64,000 nucleotides of DNA from Nitrosococcus wardiae (GCF_004421105.1 NZ_CP038033.1:1879659-1943658), one strand, 5' to 3'; shown: positions 41,170 through 51,228, counted from the first letter of the stretch. Notes: generated by a model from the letters alone, not told the origin. Numbers and translations: made by a program.

Positions 41170-43409
41170 ACATATCCACGAATACCGATATTGAAGAGCG
41201 GTCCCTGGGGGATTTTGCGGAGAAGGCGTACCTGGATTATTCCATGTATGTCATTTTGGACCGGGCGCTTCCCCACCTGGCGGACGGGTTGAAGCCGGTG
41301 CAACGGCGTATTATTTACGCCATGTCTGAATTGGGGCTGTCGGCCAGCGCCAAATATAAAAAATCGGCCCGCACTGTCGGCGATGTCCTTGGAAAATATC
41401 ATCCCCATGGAGATAGTGCTTGCTATGAAGCCATGGTGCTCATGGCGCAGCAGTTCTCCTACCGTTATCCCTTAATTGAAGGGCAGGGAAATTGGGGATC
41501 CCCCGATGATCCCAAATCCTTTGCTGCCATGCGGTACACTGAGGCCCGTTTGGCGCCTTTTGCCGAGCTATTGCTATCGGAAATTGGGCAAGGGACTGTG
41601 GAATGGGTGCCGAATTTCGATGGTACCTTGCGGGAGGCGAGCCTGCTTCCGGCGCGGGTCCCCCATGTGCTGCTCAACGGGGCTACGGGGATTGCGGTGG
41701 GGATGGCCACGGATATTCCGCCCCACAACCTGAGGGAAGTGGTTGCCGCCTGTCTGCGATTGTTGGAACGGTCCAAGGCGACCGTGGCTGAACTCTGTGA
41801 TTGTCTTCCAGGGCCGGATTATCCCACCAAAGCTGAAATCATTACACCGTCGGCGGAGCTACTCAAGATCTATCAGACGGGACAAGGAACTGTGCGGATG
41901 CGCGCCTGCTATACCCTGGAGAAGGGTGATATCGTTATCAATGCCTTGCCTTATCAGGTCTCGGGAGCACGTATTCTGGAGCAAATTGCCCAGCAAATAC
42001 AGGCTAAAAAGCTACCTATGCTGGTGGACCTTCGGGACGAGTCTGATCATGAAAATCCCACTCGCTTGGTTTTAGTACCCCGTACCCGGCGAGTGGAGGT
42101 GGAGACGGTGATGTCCCACCTGTTTGCTACCACAGATCTAGAACGTAGTTACCGAATCAACCTCAATGTTATCGGTCTAGATGGGCGGCCCCAGGTAAAA
42201 AACCTTCGTGATCTGTTGGCGGAGTGGCTTCATTTTCGAGTCGAGATTATACGTAGCCGCCTCCAGTATCGCTTGGAGAAAGTGCGGGATCGTCTCCAAA
42301 TTTTAGCGGGTCTGTTGATTGCCTATTTAAACATTGATGAAGTGATTGCCATTATCCGCAAGGAAGAGGAGCCCAAGCCTGTTTTGATGGCACGATTTGA
42401 GCTTTCGGATCGTCAAGCTGAGGCTATTTTAGAGCTAAAATTACGCCACCTCATGCGCTTGGAGGAGACTAAGATTCGGGCTGAAGATAAGGCCCTGGCG
42501 GCGGAGCGGAAACGGCTTGAGAAGATCCTCAGTTCAGAGCGTCAGATCAAAGGTTTATTGCGTAAGGAATTGGTTGCAGATGCTGAGAAATTTGGCGATG
42601 CTCGCCGTTCACCAATAGTGGAACGGTCGCCAGCAACCGCGCTAGACGAGCAAACCCTACTGCCGGCGGAGCCCATTACCGTGGTTTTGTCTGAGAAAGG
42701 CTGGGTACGGGCAGCGAAAAGCCATGACGTGGATCCTGCAACGCTTAGCTACCGTACGGGTGATAGTTATCGGGCTTCCGCCCGTGGCCGCAGCAACCAG
42801 CCGGCAATATTCTTAGATTCCACTGGACGTAGCTATACTTTGCCAGCCTATAGTCTGCCTTCGGCCCGAGGACAGGGGGAACCCTTGAGTGGACACCTCC
42901 AAGTTGTTCCGGGGGCAGAATTTGTGGCCGTATTGCTGGCTGAGCCAGAGATTTTCTACCTGATGGTAAGTGACGCGGGTTATGGCTTCCTCTGCCAGGC
43001 AAGGCACTTATACGCCAAGAATCGAGCCGGTAAGGCAGTATTGAATTTATCTGTAGGGGCGAGGGCTCTTCCCCCAGTACCAGTGGCTGATAGAGAAGTG
43101 GAGCAGATAGCGATTGCGACCAATACCGGTCGGTTGCTACTGTTCCCTCTAAGTGAACTTCCTATTATGACCCGAGGCAAAGGGGTGAAACTTATTCATA
43201 TCTCTTCGCCCCGTTCTGCCCAGCGTCAAGAGGCGGTGCGTGCTGTGGCGGTCGTGCCGCCGGGGGGAGCACTGCAAATCTTTGCGGGGCGACGCCACCT
43301 AACGCTCAAGTCAGAGGATTTGGAGCTCTATCGGGGGGAGCGGGCCCGGCGCGGCCATACTTTGCCGCGAGGCTTTCAACAGGTGGAGCGAATAGTCCCA
43401 GTGGCGTAA
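41166..43409 (+). CDS. parC: DNA topoisomerase IV subunit A
   Basis: DNA-cleaving subunit of topoisomerase IV, 747 residues (E. coli 752). Catalytic Tyr124 lies in [10 protein letters not shown]. The quinolone region [14 protein letters not shown] has Ser84 and Glu88, the wild-type residues at the E. coli S80/E84 sites. A coiled-coil segment (about 430-480) and a short C-terminal beta-pinwheel follow, without the GyrA-box typical of gyrase. The start is ATG 41166 in the ATGA overlap with parE. Confidence 0.95.
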   Translation: MNISTNTDIEERSLGDFAEKAYLDYSMYVILDRALPHLADGLKPVQRRIIYAMSELGLSASAKYKKSARTVGDVLGKYHPHGDSACYEAMVLMAQQFSYRYPLIEGQGNWGSPDDPKSFAAMRYTEARLAPFAELLLSEIGQGTVEWVPNFDGTLREASLLPARVPHVLLNGATGIAVGMATDIPPHNLREVVAACLRLLERSKATVAELCDCLPGPDYPTKAEIITPSAELLKIYQTGQGTVRMRACYTLEKGDIVINALPYQVSGARILEQIAQQIQAKKLPMLVDLRDESDHENPTRLVLVPRTRRVEVETVMSHLFATTDLERSYRINLNVIGLDGRPQVKNLRDLLAEWLHFRVEIIRSRLQYRLEKVRDRLQILAGLLIAYLNIDEVIAIIRKEEEPKPVLMARFELSDRQAEAILELKLRHLMRLEETKIRAEDKALAAERKRLEKILSSERQIKGLLRKELVADAEKFGDARRSPIVERSPATALDEQTLLPAEPITVVLSEKGWVRAAKSHDVDPATLSYRTGDSYRASARGRSNQPAIFLDSTGRSYTLPAYSLPSARGQGEPLSGHLQVVPGAEFVAVLLAEPEIFYLMVSDAGYGFLCQARHLYAKNRAGKAVLNLSVGARALPPVPVADREVEQIAIATNTGRLLLFPLSELPIMTRGKGVKLIHISSPRSAQRQEAVRAVAVVPPGGALQIFAGRRHLTLKSEDLELYRGERARRGHTLPRGFQQVERIVPVA

Positions 43410-43443
43410 ATTTGCCGCGACGAAGGAGGTGAAAGACCAAGCC

Positions 43444-45345
43444 GTGCCAAAGAACGGAATCGGCCCTTTTTTGAGAGCCCAAAAGCGGCGGACGGTGGTA
43501 ATTGCCCACGATATCCTGACGGTCTGCTTAGCTTGGGTGCTTGGCTATCTTACCCGTTACAATCTGTCACCCTATGGGGTGGATTGGGAATCTTGCCTCA
43601 GTGCTTTGCCGGTGATCGTCGTGGTTCAGAGTGTAGTTTTGATCTGGACAGGGCTTTATCGAGGTTTGTGGCGTTTTGCCAGTATTCCCGATTTACTTAA
43701 TATTATTCGCGCAGTGGGCTATGGGGCCCTTTTAGTTGCGCTCACACTTTTTCTTATCAATCGTTTGCACGGGGTGCCCCGAAGCGTACTGCTGCTTTAT
43801 CCTATCTTTTCACTGCTGCTACTGGCAGGTCCCCGGCTTGCATATCGGATGTGGAAAGATCGCCGCCTTACCCTGGCTGCGGGTGCTCGTCGAAAACGAG
43901 TGCTGATCTTAGGGGCGGGACGGGCTGGTGACTTGCTGGCCCGCGATATGTTAGGTGAGGGGAACTACTTGCCGGTGGCGTTTCTGGATGACCGGCCTGA
44001 TCTGGTCGGACGGCAGGTGCGGCGGATCCCCGTGGTCGGGGTGTTGGAGCAGTTGCCTGCCAAGGTAGGTGAAATGGCTGCAGATGTGGCCGTCATTGCC
44101 ATGCCTTCCGCCAATAGCCGACAGATGCGCCGTGCTGTTTCCCTGTGCGAACAGGCCGGCATCCCCTACCGCACTTTACCCCGTTTGCAAGACTTGGTCT
44201 CGGGCCGGTCAAGTATTAAGGAACTTCGTGAAGTCGCCATTGATGATTTGCTCGGGCGGGACGAAATATTTTTAGATTGGGATAGCATTCGCCAAGATCT
44301 GGCGGGCAAATCCCTCCTGGTCAGTGGCGGGGGAGGATCAATTGGTTCCGAGCTTTGCCGGCAGTTGGCCCGCCTGGGGCCGGCTGCTCTAATTGTCATT
44401 GATAACAATGAGTATAGACTCTATCGTATTGAGCAGGAATTACGGCAGGGGTTTTTAGCGCTTAATCTCTATACTTATTTGTGTGATATCGGCGATAAAA
44501 GCAGTGTGAAGGAAATTCTCACCCGCCATCTTCCAGAGGTAGTGTTTCACGCGGCGGCTTATAAGCATGTGCCTCTCCTTGAACGGCAAGCACGGCAGGC
44601 GGTGGGAAACAATATTTTGGGAACTCGTTGCTTGGCGGAGGCAGCACAGCAAATAGGTTGTGGAGCTTTTATTTTAATTTCGACTGACAAAGCGGTTAAT
44701 CCGACCAGCGTTATGGGGGCAAGCAAACGGGTCGCTGAACTTCTTTGTCAGGACCTTAACCGGCACAGTCGCACCCGATTTATTGTGGTTCGTTTTGGCA
44801 ATGTACTCGGGTCGGCAGGGAGCGTGGTTCCATTATTTCAAGCCCAAATTGCCGCCGGCGGACCCGTCACAGTGACTCACCCTGACATGACCCGCTATTT
44901 TATGACCATTCCCGAGGCCTGTCATCTGATTACCCAAGCGGCCGTGATTGGCAAAGGGGGGGAGATATTTGTCCTGGATATGGGGGAGTCCATTAAGATT
45001 ACAGAGCTTGCTGAGCAAATGATCCGTCTCTCTGGCCAGGAGTCGGAGGTGGAGATCGTTTATACGGGGCTTCGGCCAGGGGAAAAACTCCATGAGGAAT
45101 TATTTTATGATCATGAAGCCCCTTTGCCTACTGAAACGCCCAAAATTTTGCTGGCACAGCATGGGGGGGTTGATTGGGAGCGTTTGGAGCGGGGGTTAGA
45201 GGAGTTAGAAGGGGTTTGGCGGTTAGGAGATGAGCTGCAGGTGAAGCAAGTATTAGGGCGCATATTGTCGAAAGTGGGCGCAGAAGCAGAAGTTGAATTT
45301 CAACCGGCGGATTCCAAGGTGATAGCAATCAACAGGAGTCAATGA
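43444..45345 (+). CDS. Membrane-anchored nucleotide-sugar 4,6-dehydratase (WbpM/CapD/PglF type)
   Basis: Enzyme of surface-polysaccharide synthesis acting on UDP-N-acetyl sugars, 633 residues from GTG 43444. AAGGAGGTGA at 43423-43432 is upstream, though spaced rather far; GTG 43429 lies within that site and is rejected. Four hydrophobic segments occupy about residues 15-130. A first Rossmann domain follows (VLILGAGRAGDLLARDML), then the catalytic short-chain dehydrogenase domain from about residue 280: LLVSGGGGSIGSELCRQ, HAAAYKHVPLLE, ISTDKAVNPTSVMGASKR. It overlaps galU by 4 bases; no glycosyltransferase or polysaccharide locus is next to it. Confidence 0.88.
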   Translation: MPKNGIGPFLRAQKRRTVVIAHDILTVCLAWVLGYLTRYNLSPYGVDWESCLSALPVIVVVQSVVLIWTGLYRGLWRFASIPDLLNIIRAVGYGALLVALTLFLINRLHGVPRSVLLLYPIFSLLLLAGPRLAYRMWKDRRLTLAAGARRKRVLILGAGRAGDLLARDMLGEGNYLPVAFLDDRPDLVGRQVRRIPVVGVLEQLPAKVGEMAADVAVIAMPSANSRQMRRAVSLCEQAGIPYRTLPRLQDLVSGRSSIKELREVAIDDLLGRDEIFLDWDSIRQDLAGKSLLVSGGGGSIGSELCRQLARLGPAALIVIDNNEYRLYRIEQELRQGFLALNLYTYLCDIGDKSSVKEILTRHLPEVVFHAAAYKHVPLLERQARQAVGNNILGTRCLAEAAQQIGCGAFILISTDKAVNPTSVMGASKRVAELLCQDLNRHSRTRFIVVRFGNVLGSAGSVVPLFQAQIAAGGPVTVTHPDMTRYFMTIPEACHLITQAAVIGKGGEIFVLDMGESIKITELAEQMIRLSGQESEVEIVYTGLRPGEKLHEELFYDHEAPLPTETPKILLAQHGGVDWERLERGLEELEGVWRLGDELQVKQVLGRILSKVGAEAEVEFQPADSKVIAINRSQ

Positions 45346-46232
45346 TGACACAACCAATTACTAAGGCCGTATTTCCTGTAGCGGGTCTAGGTACCCGTTT
45401 TCTTCCTGCGACCAAAGCAAGCCCGAAAGAGATGCTGCCCATTGTCGATAAGCCTTTGATTCAGTATGCAGTTGAAGAGGCTATTGAGGCAGGTATTAAA
45501 GTTATGGTTTTTGTCACCGGGCGAAATAAGCGGCCAATCCCTGATCATTTCGATAAGGCTTACGAGCTAGAAGTGGAATTGGAAAGGCGTGGCAAAAGCA
45601 AGCTACTCGAATTGGTACGGGGCATTGTTCCCAAGGGTGTGACCTGTGTCTATATCCGTCAAGAGGAAACCCTAGGGTTAGGGCACGCGGTTCTCTGTGC
45701 GGCGCCAGTCGTGGATGGACAACCCTTTGCAGTAATTCTTGCCGATGATTTGATTAATGCGGAAGAGGAAGGGTGCCTGTCCCAAATGACAAAGCAATTT
45801 AGTAAGCACCGCTGCAGCTTAGTAGGGGTAGAGGAAGTGGATCCGGAAAGTACCGATCAATATGGTATTATCCAGCCCGGTTTGGCTGAGGGGCGAGAGT
45901 ACAAGGTGGAAGGGATTGTGGAAAAACCTAAGCCGGTAGAGGCTCCTTCTTCACTGGCAGTCGTGGGTCGTTATATCTTGACGCCCCGTATCTTCAACCT
46001 ATTGGAGGCGACTCCCCGGGGGGTTGGCGGCGAGATTCAATTGACTGATGCACTGGCTACCTTGTTGAGCCAGGAATATATGTTCGCTTATCGCTTTAAA
46101 GGCAAGCGTTATGACTGCGGCAGTAAATTAGGTTATCTTCAGGCTACCGTGGAATATGGCCTTAAACACGCTGAGTTAGGGGACTCTTTTAGAGACTATT
46201 TGGGCCACCTGCTTGCTCATGGGGAACTTTAA
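45342..46232 (+). CDS. galU: UTP-glucose-1-phosphate uridylyltransferase
   Basis: Makes UDP-glucose for envelope polysaccharides, 296 residues. AVFPVAGLGTRFLPATKASPKEMLPIVDKPLIQY at the N-terminus (45366-45467) is the nucleotide-binding signature. FVTGRNKRPIPDHFD, ILADDLI and QYGIIQPG follow. Two adjacent ATG codons (45342 and 45345) are possible; AGGAG lies at 45334-45338. It is coupled to the dehydratase gene, so both probably feed the same polysaccharide. A mobile-type repeat begins 11 bases after the stop. Confidence 0.96.
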   Translation: MMTQPITKAVFPVAGLGTRFLPATKASPKEMLPIVDKPLIQYAVEEAIEAGIKVMVFVTGRNKRPIPDHFDKAYELEVELERRGKSKLLELVRGIVPKGVTCVYIRQEETLGLGHAVLCAAPVVDGQPFAVILADDLINAEEEGCLSQMTKQFSKHRCSLVGVEEVDPESTDQYGIIQPGLAEGREYKVEGIVEKPKPVEAPSSLAVVGRYILTPRIFNLLEATPRGVGGEIQLTDALATLLSQEYMFAYRFKGKRYDCGSKLGYLQATVEYGLKHAELGDSFRDYLGHLLAHGEL

Positions 46233-46243
46233 GCTTGCGTTAA

Positions 46244-46486
46244 AGTATCTATGAATAAAAAATAAAATATGAGGTGTTTTAGAAGCAAGCCGGTGGTGTT
46301 CCGCAAACCCGTTTTTCCTCACTGAAGAAAGGGTTTGATGCGCGCCCTCACTGGCGCGCCCCCCTGAAGGGCCTCCTGCGGATGTCCCGATTCGCTCCCG
46401 GCGAATCGGTGCGGGGATTTCCCTGTCCCCTGGCTCCACGCCACCGGCTCGCTCCAGGAATACTGCAAAACTTTCACTGAGGTACT
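46244..46486 (-). mobile_element. MITE-like interspersed repeat, copy B (243 bp, inverted relative to copy A)
   Basis: Bounded by AGTATCT (46244-46250) and AGGTACT (46480-46486), it is the inverse complement of copy A with few differences in the shared parts. It carries about 76 extra bases (46337-46412) that copy A lacks. These contain two hairpins: a GCGCGCC/GGCGCGC stem and CCGATTCG/CGAATCGG at 46388-46409. It fills most of the 344-base gap between galU and the formate dehydrogenase remnant; nothing else recognisable is there apart from the 90-base leader of the next gene. Confidence 0.85.
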
Positions 46487-46576
46487 AAGAAGCGGGAGTA
46501 GGCGAGTATTAGGAACATAACCCTAAAATGGTGAGTCTAAGGGGCAAAGGTTATCCTGTCCAAAGGGACATGGCCC

Positions 46577-47617
46577 ATGAGCAAAAAAAGTGTAAGCGTC
46601 CCCAGAAAAGGTCGAGCGCTTCGTAAAGCACGGCCTATCCCTAAGGGACGGCAGGTTAATTTTAAAACGCTTGAGGAAATAAGGGCTTTACTTGGCGAGA
46701 GCCCCCGTCAAGCCGATCTTTTAATTGAATTTCTCCATCAAATTCAAGATGCCTATCATCATATCTCTGCAGCTCATATTGCTGCTCTCGCCAGTGAATT
46801 AAAGCTTTCCCAAACTCAAGTCTATGAAGTGGCGACTTTTTATCACCATTTTGATGTGACTAAAGAAGATGAATCTCCACCTCCTCCCCTCACTGTTCGG
46901 GTTTGCGATTCTGTGACCTGTGAAATGTGGGGGGCCAAGACTTTGATTGCCGAACTGGAAGCAGTCTTGGGTGAAGGCGTGCGGGTCCAGAAAGTCCCTT
47001 GTGTGGGGCGTTGCGATCAAGCGCCTGTGGCCGTAGTCGGCATGCATTCCATCGGTCGCGCCAGTGTCGATAAGGTGACCGCTGCGGTAGCAGCCGATGA
47101 CCGAAGTCCCGATCAGTCCCCTTCTCTTAGCTATGCTGAGTATTGCCAGCAAGGGGGTTACCAACTGTGGCGAGATTGTATGGCCGGTCACCGGGATCCG
47201 GAATTCATTATTTCCATGCTGGAGGAGTCGGGGTTGCGGGGATTAGGCGGAGCCGGTTTTCCTGCGGGGCGCAAGTGGCGAATCGTCCGCCAGCAGCCGG
47301 CTCCCCGGTTGATGGCGGTGAATATTGATGAAGGCGAGCCAGGAACCTTTAAGGACCGTTACTATCTGGAGCGAGATCCCCACCGGTTCCTGGAAGGAAC
47401 CTTCATTGCGGCTTGGGCGGTAGGAATTGATGAAATTTTTCTTTATTTACGGGATGAGTACGCGGGATGTCGGCAATTGTTAGAGCGGGAGTTGGCCTTA
47501 GTGCGTGCCAATCCCCCCTGCCAACTCCCGCAGCTGCACCTTTTGGGCGGCGGGGGACTGGTCTGCACCCCCTGCGAGGTCAAAACAATGTTCAAGGAGC
47601 CTCTGATGCGGGTTTGA
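46577..47617 (+). pseudogene. NAD-linked formate dehydrogenase gamma/beta fusion, truncated by deletion
   Basis: The frame encodes a NuoE-like domain followed by the first part of a NuoF-like diaphorase. The NuoE-like part (to about residue 175) has [2Fe-2S] ligands C110, C115, C142 and C146. The NuoF-like part shows FMN-site GLRGLGGAGFPAGRKW and NADH-site NIDEGEPGTFKDRYY. After PPCQLPQLHL, where NuoF proteins continue RRGAGAYICGEE, the frame becomes LGGGGLVCTPCEVK and stops at 47617. The break coincides with a GC-rich run at 47545-47556, where formate dehydrogenase alpha sequence begins in the next frame. The [4Fe-4S] end of the beta subunit is lost, so the product cannot be a working diaphorase. 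Confidence 0.85.
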
Positions 47618-48693
47618 TCCCCATGGTGTTTCCGGATTATCAGCGAGTGGATAACGCCGAGGCCCAGGCTAAGTTTGAAGCTCTTTGGGGCTCGTCACTG
47701 GATACTCAGCCAGGTCTGACGGTAGTGGAAGTGATGCAGGCTATTGCAGAAGGAAAACTCCATGGGATGTATATAGAAGGTGAGAATCCGGCCATGTCCG
47801 ATCCCGATGCCCACCATGCCCGAGAAGCCTTGGCTAAGCTGGAGCACTTGGTGGTGCAGGATATTTTCCTTACCGAAACGGCTTACCTTGCCGATGTGGT
47901 GTTACCCGCTTCGGCCTATCCAGAAAAGACGGGAACTTTTACCAATACGGATCGATTGGTGCAGCTTGGGCGCCAGGCCATTACTCCTCCGGGAGAGGCG
48001 CGTCAGGATCTCTGGATTATCCAAGAGATAGCCCGTCGTCTAGGGCTTGAGTGGAATTATTCAGGTCCGGCTGCGGTATTTGCAGAAATGCGGCGGGCGA
48101 TGCCAAGCATTGCAGGCATCACCTGGGAGCGACTAGAAAGGGAAAGCGCTGTAGTCTATCCTTGCCGCCAAGAAGGCGATCCTGGCGAGCCGGTGGTTTT
48201 TATTGACAACTTCCCGACTCCCAGTGGACGGGGTAAATTTGTGCCTGCCGATATCTTACCCCCTGATGAGCGTCCTGATAAGGAATATCCTTGGGTCCTT
48301 ATTACCGGGCGGCAGTTGGAGCATTGGCATACGGGGAGTATGACTCGCCGGGCTGCGGTGCTTGATGCGATTGAACCGGAAGCGGTAGCCTCTCTTCATC
48401 CCCTGGATTTAGAAGAATTAAGGGTGAAGCCTGGGGAACGAGTGACGATTGCCTCCCGGCGGGGTCAGGTGACTCTTGAAGCTAGGGCCGATGATGCGGT
48501 ACCTAGGCACGCGGTCTTCATGGCCTTTTGTTACTATGAGGCAGCCGCCAACCTGCTTTCCAATCCTGCACTGGATCCCGTGGCTAAAATACCAGAGTTC
48601 AAATACTGTGCTATTAAGGTCTCTGCAGGTGGGCAAGCGCCCCGTCTTTGCAGTTACGGTGGCGGTCAGACAGGGCAAAGTATTCCTCTCTAG
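47545..48693 (+). pseudogene. C-terminal fragment of formate dehydrogenase alpha (molybdopterin) subunit
   Basis: The frame reads GRRGTGLHPLRGQNNVQGAS, then PMVFPDYQRVDNAEA, MYIEGENPAMSDPD, LVVQDIFLTETAYLADVVLP and ends with the molybdopterin-dinucleotide domain (WVLITGRQLEHWHTGSMTRR). These are the second half of NAD-linked formate dehydrogenase alpha subunits. The N-terminal [2Fe-2S], [4Fe-4S] and the first molybdopterin domains, several hundred residues, are missing. Upstream the frame runs only into antisense-frame sequence of the beta subunit. The ATG at 47467 that would extend it is therefore spurious. A microhomology-mediated deletion joining beta and alpha genes is the simplest explanation; an assembly artefact is possible. 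Confidence 0.85.
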
Positions 48694-48721
48694 AAGTGGT
48701 TAACAGGGGGAAATTGACGAT

Positions 48722-48750
48722 GAGGCGCCTGCAGGCGCCTCGCTTATTTT
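48722..48750 (+). terminator. Terminator after the formate dehydrogenase remnant
   Basis: A perfect 20-base palindrome (48722-48741, GAGGCGCCTG and its complement) is followed by GCTTATTTTC. The stem with T-rich tail fits an intrinsic terminator left over from the original operon. Confidence 0.65.
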
Positions 48751-48939
48751 CAATGTCTGCTAGTGCTGAATAGGGGGCAAGGGTAAGTCATTTCTCGACG
48801 CACCGCTTGGTCGCGGAGATATGGTGTCCTTGGTTAAGGAGAGATAAAATCCAGCTGTTTCGTTTGGGCCAGTATTATCTTGGGTGAGGTTCATCCGCCC
48901 ATGATTATAGCGGTTCCCGTTTAGATGGAACTTCATTGA

Positions 48940-49141
48940 GCTTGGGGTCGGCATGACTAGAGCGTCGGCGGCAGAGATAAGCCGGGACCGTGGGTCCGGT
49001 GGACCCACGCAGACCGGTGAACGCCCGTCCCAGGAAGGGGCGGGCAGGACTTGCCTGCCGGCAGGAAAGGCTGGGGTGGCAAGCCGACGTCGAACTTCCA
49101 GGAAGGAATTGACAGCGTGTCTGGTCACGCCTGCCCCAAGC
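48940..49141. mobile_element. Second MITE-like element, 202 bp with 22-bp terminal inverted repeats
   Basis: Ends 48940-48961 and 49120-49141 are inverted repeats matching at 18 of 22 positions (GCTTGGGG..GGC.TGAC.AGA). A second complementary pair (CGTCGGC at 48963 and GCCGACG near 49083) lies just inside. The centre holds three successive hairpins: GTGGGTCC/GGACCCAC, CCCGTCCC/GGGGCGGG and CCTGC/GCAGG. It is unrelated in sequence to copies A and B. The rest of the 539-base gap between the formate dehydrogenase remnant and surE (48751-48939 and 49142-49232) shows nothing recognisable. Confidence 0.7.
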
Positions 49142-49232
49142 GTCTTAGGTCTCATTTAAACGAGAAATGCTATAAAAGACTGGCAGTGAGTGCTTTAGTG
49201 GTTAACAACTAAAACATAATGTGCCTAATAAA

Positions 49233-49994
49233 ATGAGGATACTCGTTAGCAATGATGATGGTTACCTAGCTCCTGGAATCCGGGTACTTGCCGACAGTTT
49301 AGCCGAAATTGCAGAAGTTATCGTGGTGGCACCGGACCGGGATCGGAGTGGTGCGAGCAATTCCCTCACCTTAGATGCTCCGCTGCGTGCAACCCTTGGG
49401 GAGAACGGTTTTTATCGCGTGGAAGGAACTCCGACTGATTGTGTACATCTCGGGATTACAGGGTTATTAGAAGAAGAGCCTGACATGGTCGTTTCAGGTG
49501 TCAATGGGGGCGCTAACCTCGGTGATGATGTTATTTATTCGGGCACAGTGGCTGCGGCCATGGAAGGACGGTTCCTGGGGTTGCCGGCCATTGCGGTATC
49601 TTTGGCCGCTGCTGAGCCTGGGCATTTCGAGACTGCGGCTTGGGTGGCACGTCGTCTGGTCACAAGGCTCATGGAAGATCCATTACCTGCCGATACCATT
49701 TTAAATGTTAATGTGCCCAACTTGCCTAGAAGGCAAATTACCGGTTTTGAAGCGACACGCTTAGGCCATCGGCACCGGGCTGAGCCAGTGATTAAAGATG
49801 CCGACCCCCGGGGGCGCCCTATTTATTGGGTAGGGCCGGCAGGTGAGAGTCAGGATGCGGGACCGGGTACTGATTTTCATGCCATTGCTCGGGGTGCCGT
49901 TTCCATTACCCCTATTCAAGTGGATCTGACTCGTTATGAAGCCCTAGACAAGGTAGCCGGATGGCTACGGCGAATCCCAATCCCTAATCCATGA
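49233..49994 (+). CDS. surE: 5'/3'-nucleotidase, survival protein SurE
   Basis: Metal-dependent phosphatase acting on nucleoside monophosphates and polyphosphate, 253 residues from ATG 49233; a GTG at 49221 would add four residues. Metal ligands Asp8 and Asp9 are in [16 protein letters not shown]. The serine of [13 protein letters not shown] and the asparagine of [21 protein letters not shown] complete the site. It overlaps pcm by 4 bases, as in the conserved surE-pcm-nlpD block. Confidence 0.96.
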   Translation: MRILVSNDDGYLAPGIRVLADSLAEIAEVIVVAPDRDRSGASNSLTLDAPLRATLGENGFYRVEGTPTDCVHLGITGLLEEEPDMVVSGVNGGANLGDDVIYSGTVAAAMEGRFLGLPAIAVSLAAAEPGHFETAAWVARRLVTRLMEDPLPADTILNVNVPNLPRRQITGFEATRLGHRHRAEPVIKDADPRGRPIYWVGPAGESQDAGPGTDFHAIARGAVSITPIQVDLTRYEALDKVAGWLRRIPIPNP

Positions 49995-50650
49995 AAAAAA
50001 ATTTGCTTGGTACCGGGATGACTTCTCAGCGTAGCCGAGACCGGCTGGTCCAGCGGTTACGCGAGGAGGGTGTCCGGGATCCTGCCGTGCTCAAGGCAAT
50101 ACAAGAGACGCCTCGCCATATTTTTGTTGATGAGGCGCTTTCAAGCCGAGCCTATGAAGATACAGCCCTCCCGATTGGTTTTGGGCAAACGCTTTCCCAA
50201 CCCTATATTGTGGCGCGTATGACAGAGTCGCTCCTTGCCGGAGGACCGCTCCAGAAGGTATTAGAGGTGGGTACGGGTTCTGGCTATCAGACAGCTGTGC
50301 TAGCAAACTTAGCGGGGATCGTGTATACGGTAGAACGAATCAAGCCTCTACTGATGCAGGCTCAAAGGCGCTTTAATAGTCTTGGGATCACTAATATCCG
50401 ACTTAAATGTGCCGATGGTTTTTGGGGGTGGCCGGCCTGTGGGCCTTATCAAGGGATACTGGTGACCGCTGCGCCTATGGAGGTACCCAAGTCATTACTC
50501 AAACAATTGGCTATAGGGGGAAGAATGGTGATTCCGGTAGGGGCGCAGGGGGCCCAATCCTTAATATTAGTAACTAGAACCTCTGACGATTTCGAAATAG
50601 AAACCTTGGAGCGGGTCAGTTTTGTGCCTCTCGTAGGAGAGCAAATTTGA
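49991..50650 (+). CDS. pcm: Protein-L-isoaspartate O-methyltransferase
   Basis: Repairs isoaspartyl residues in aged proteins using SAM, 219 residues. [37 protein letters not shown] (50113-50223) and the SAM motif [16 protein letters not shown] are diagnostic. ATG 49991 overlaps the surE stop; the stop shares a base with the yqaA start. Confidence 0.96.
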   Translation: MKKNLLGTGMTSQRSRDRLVQRLREEGVRDPAVLKAIQETPRHIFVDEALSSRAYEDTALPIGFGQTLSQPYIVARMTESLLAGGPLQKVLEVGTGSGYQTAVLANLAGIVYTVERIKPLLMQAQRRFNSLGITNIRLKCADGFWGWPACGPYQGILVTAAPMEVPKSLLKQLAIGGRMVIPVGAQGAQSLILVTRTSDDFEIETLERVSFVPLVGEQI

Positions 50651-51228
50651 TGCGATTTTTTTCTGTATTGTATGACAAGGCCATGGGATGGTCGCGGCAT
50701 CGCCATGCCTCTCGTTGGTTGGTTTTAGTCAGTTTTACCGAATCTTCCTTTTTCGTGGTCCCTCCCGATGTCATGTTGGCACCTATGTCTTTAGCGTGTC
50801 CCAATCGGGCTTGGCGTTATGCGCTGCTCACGACTGTGGCATCGGTGCTTGGGGGAGTGCTAGGGTATGGTATTGGGGCCTTAGCTTTTAGCCTAGTGGA
50901 GCCTTTATTGCATCAATTAGACTACTGGGATGCCTATTTGAAGGCTCGCCTATGGTTTGAAAATTGGGGGGGATGGGCCGTGCTTCTGGCCGGTTTTTCT
51001 CCTGTCCCTTACAAAGTATTCACGATTGCCGCTGGAGTAGTGGCTATGCCACTCCTTCCTTTTACTTTAGCTTCTCTCGCAGGTCGGGGAGCTCGGTTTT
51101 TTCTAGTGGCAGCCTTAATGCGCTGGGGAGGGGTCCGGATGGAAGCCGCACTTCAGAAATATGTTGATATTATGGGCTGGGTGGCCGTGGTGATTGCAAT
51201 TGTAGGTTATTTGCTTTGGTCGAGGTAA
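50650..51228 (+). CDS. yqaA: YqaA-family inner-membrane protein (VTT/DedA-like)
   Basis: Integral membrane protein of 192 residues from ATG 50650, which overlaps the pcm stop as TGATG. FTESSFFVVPPDVMLAPMSLACP near residue 30 and GGWAVLLAGFSPVPYKVFTIAAGV near residue 110 are the two re-entrant-type segments of the YqaA branch of the SNARE-associated (VTT) family, whose members move lipids. The substrate here is unknown. It sits between pcm and nlpD, where several gammaproteobacteria keep such a gene. Confidence 0.85.
   Translation: MRFFSVLYDKAMGWSRHRHASRWLVLVSFTESSFFVVPPDVMLAPMSLACPNRAWRYALLTTVASVLGGVLGYGIGALAFSLVEPLLHQLDYWDAYLKARLWFENWGGWAVLLAGFSPVPYKVFTIAAGVVAMPLLPFTLASLAGRGARFFLVAALMRWGGVRMEAALQKYVDIMGWVAVVIAIVGYLLWSR

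Noticed and set aside
46176-46439. Minus-strand 87-codon frame overlapping galU and repeat copy B
   Set aside because: It reads through the inverted-repeat element and resembles the usual spurious products annotated on such repeats.
47467-47544. ATG 47467 as the start of the alpha-subunit fragment
   Set aside because: This stretch is the out-of-frame reading of the beta-subunit gene; alpha-like similarity begins only at about 47545.
48760-48936. Minus-strand 58-codon frame with ATG at 48936
   Set aside because: No ribosome-binding site, no recognisable motif, and it abuts the palindromic element; coding cannot be supported.
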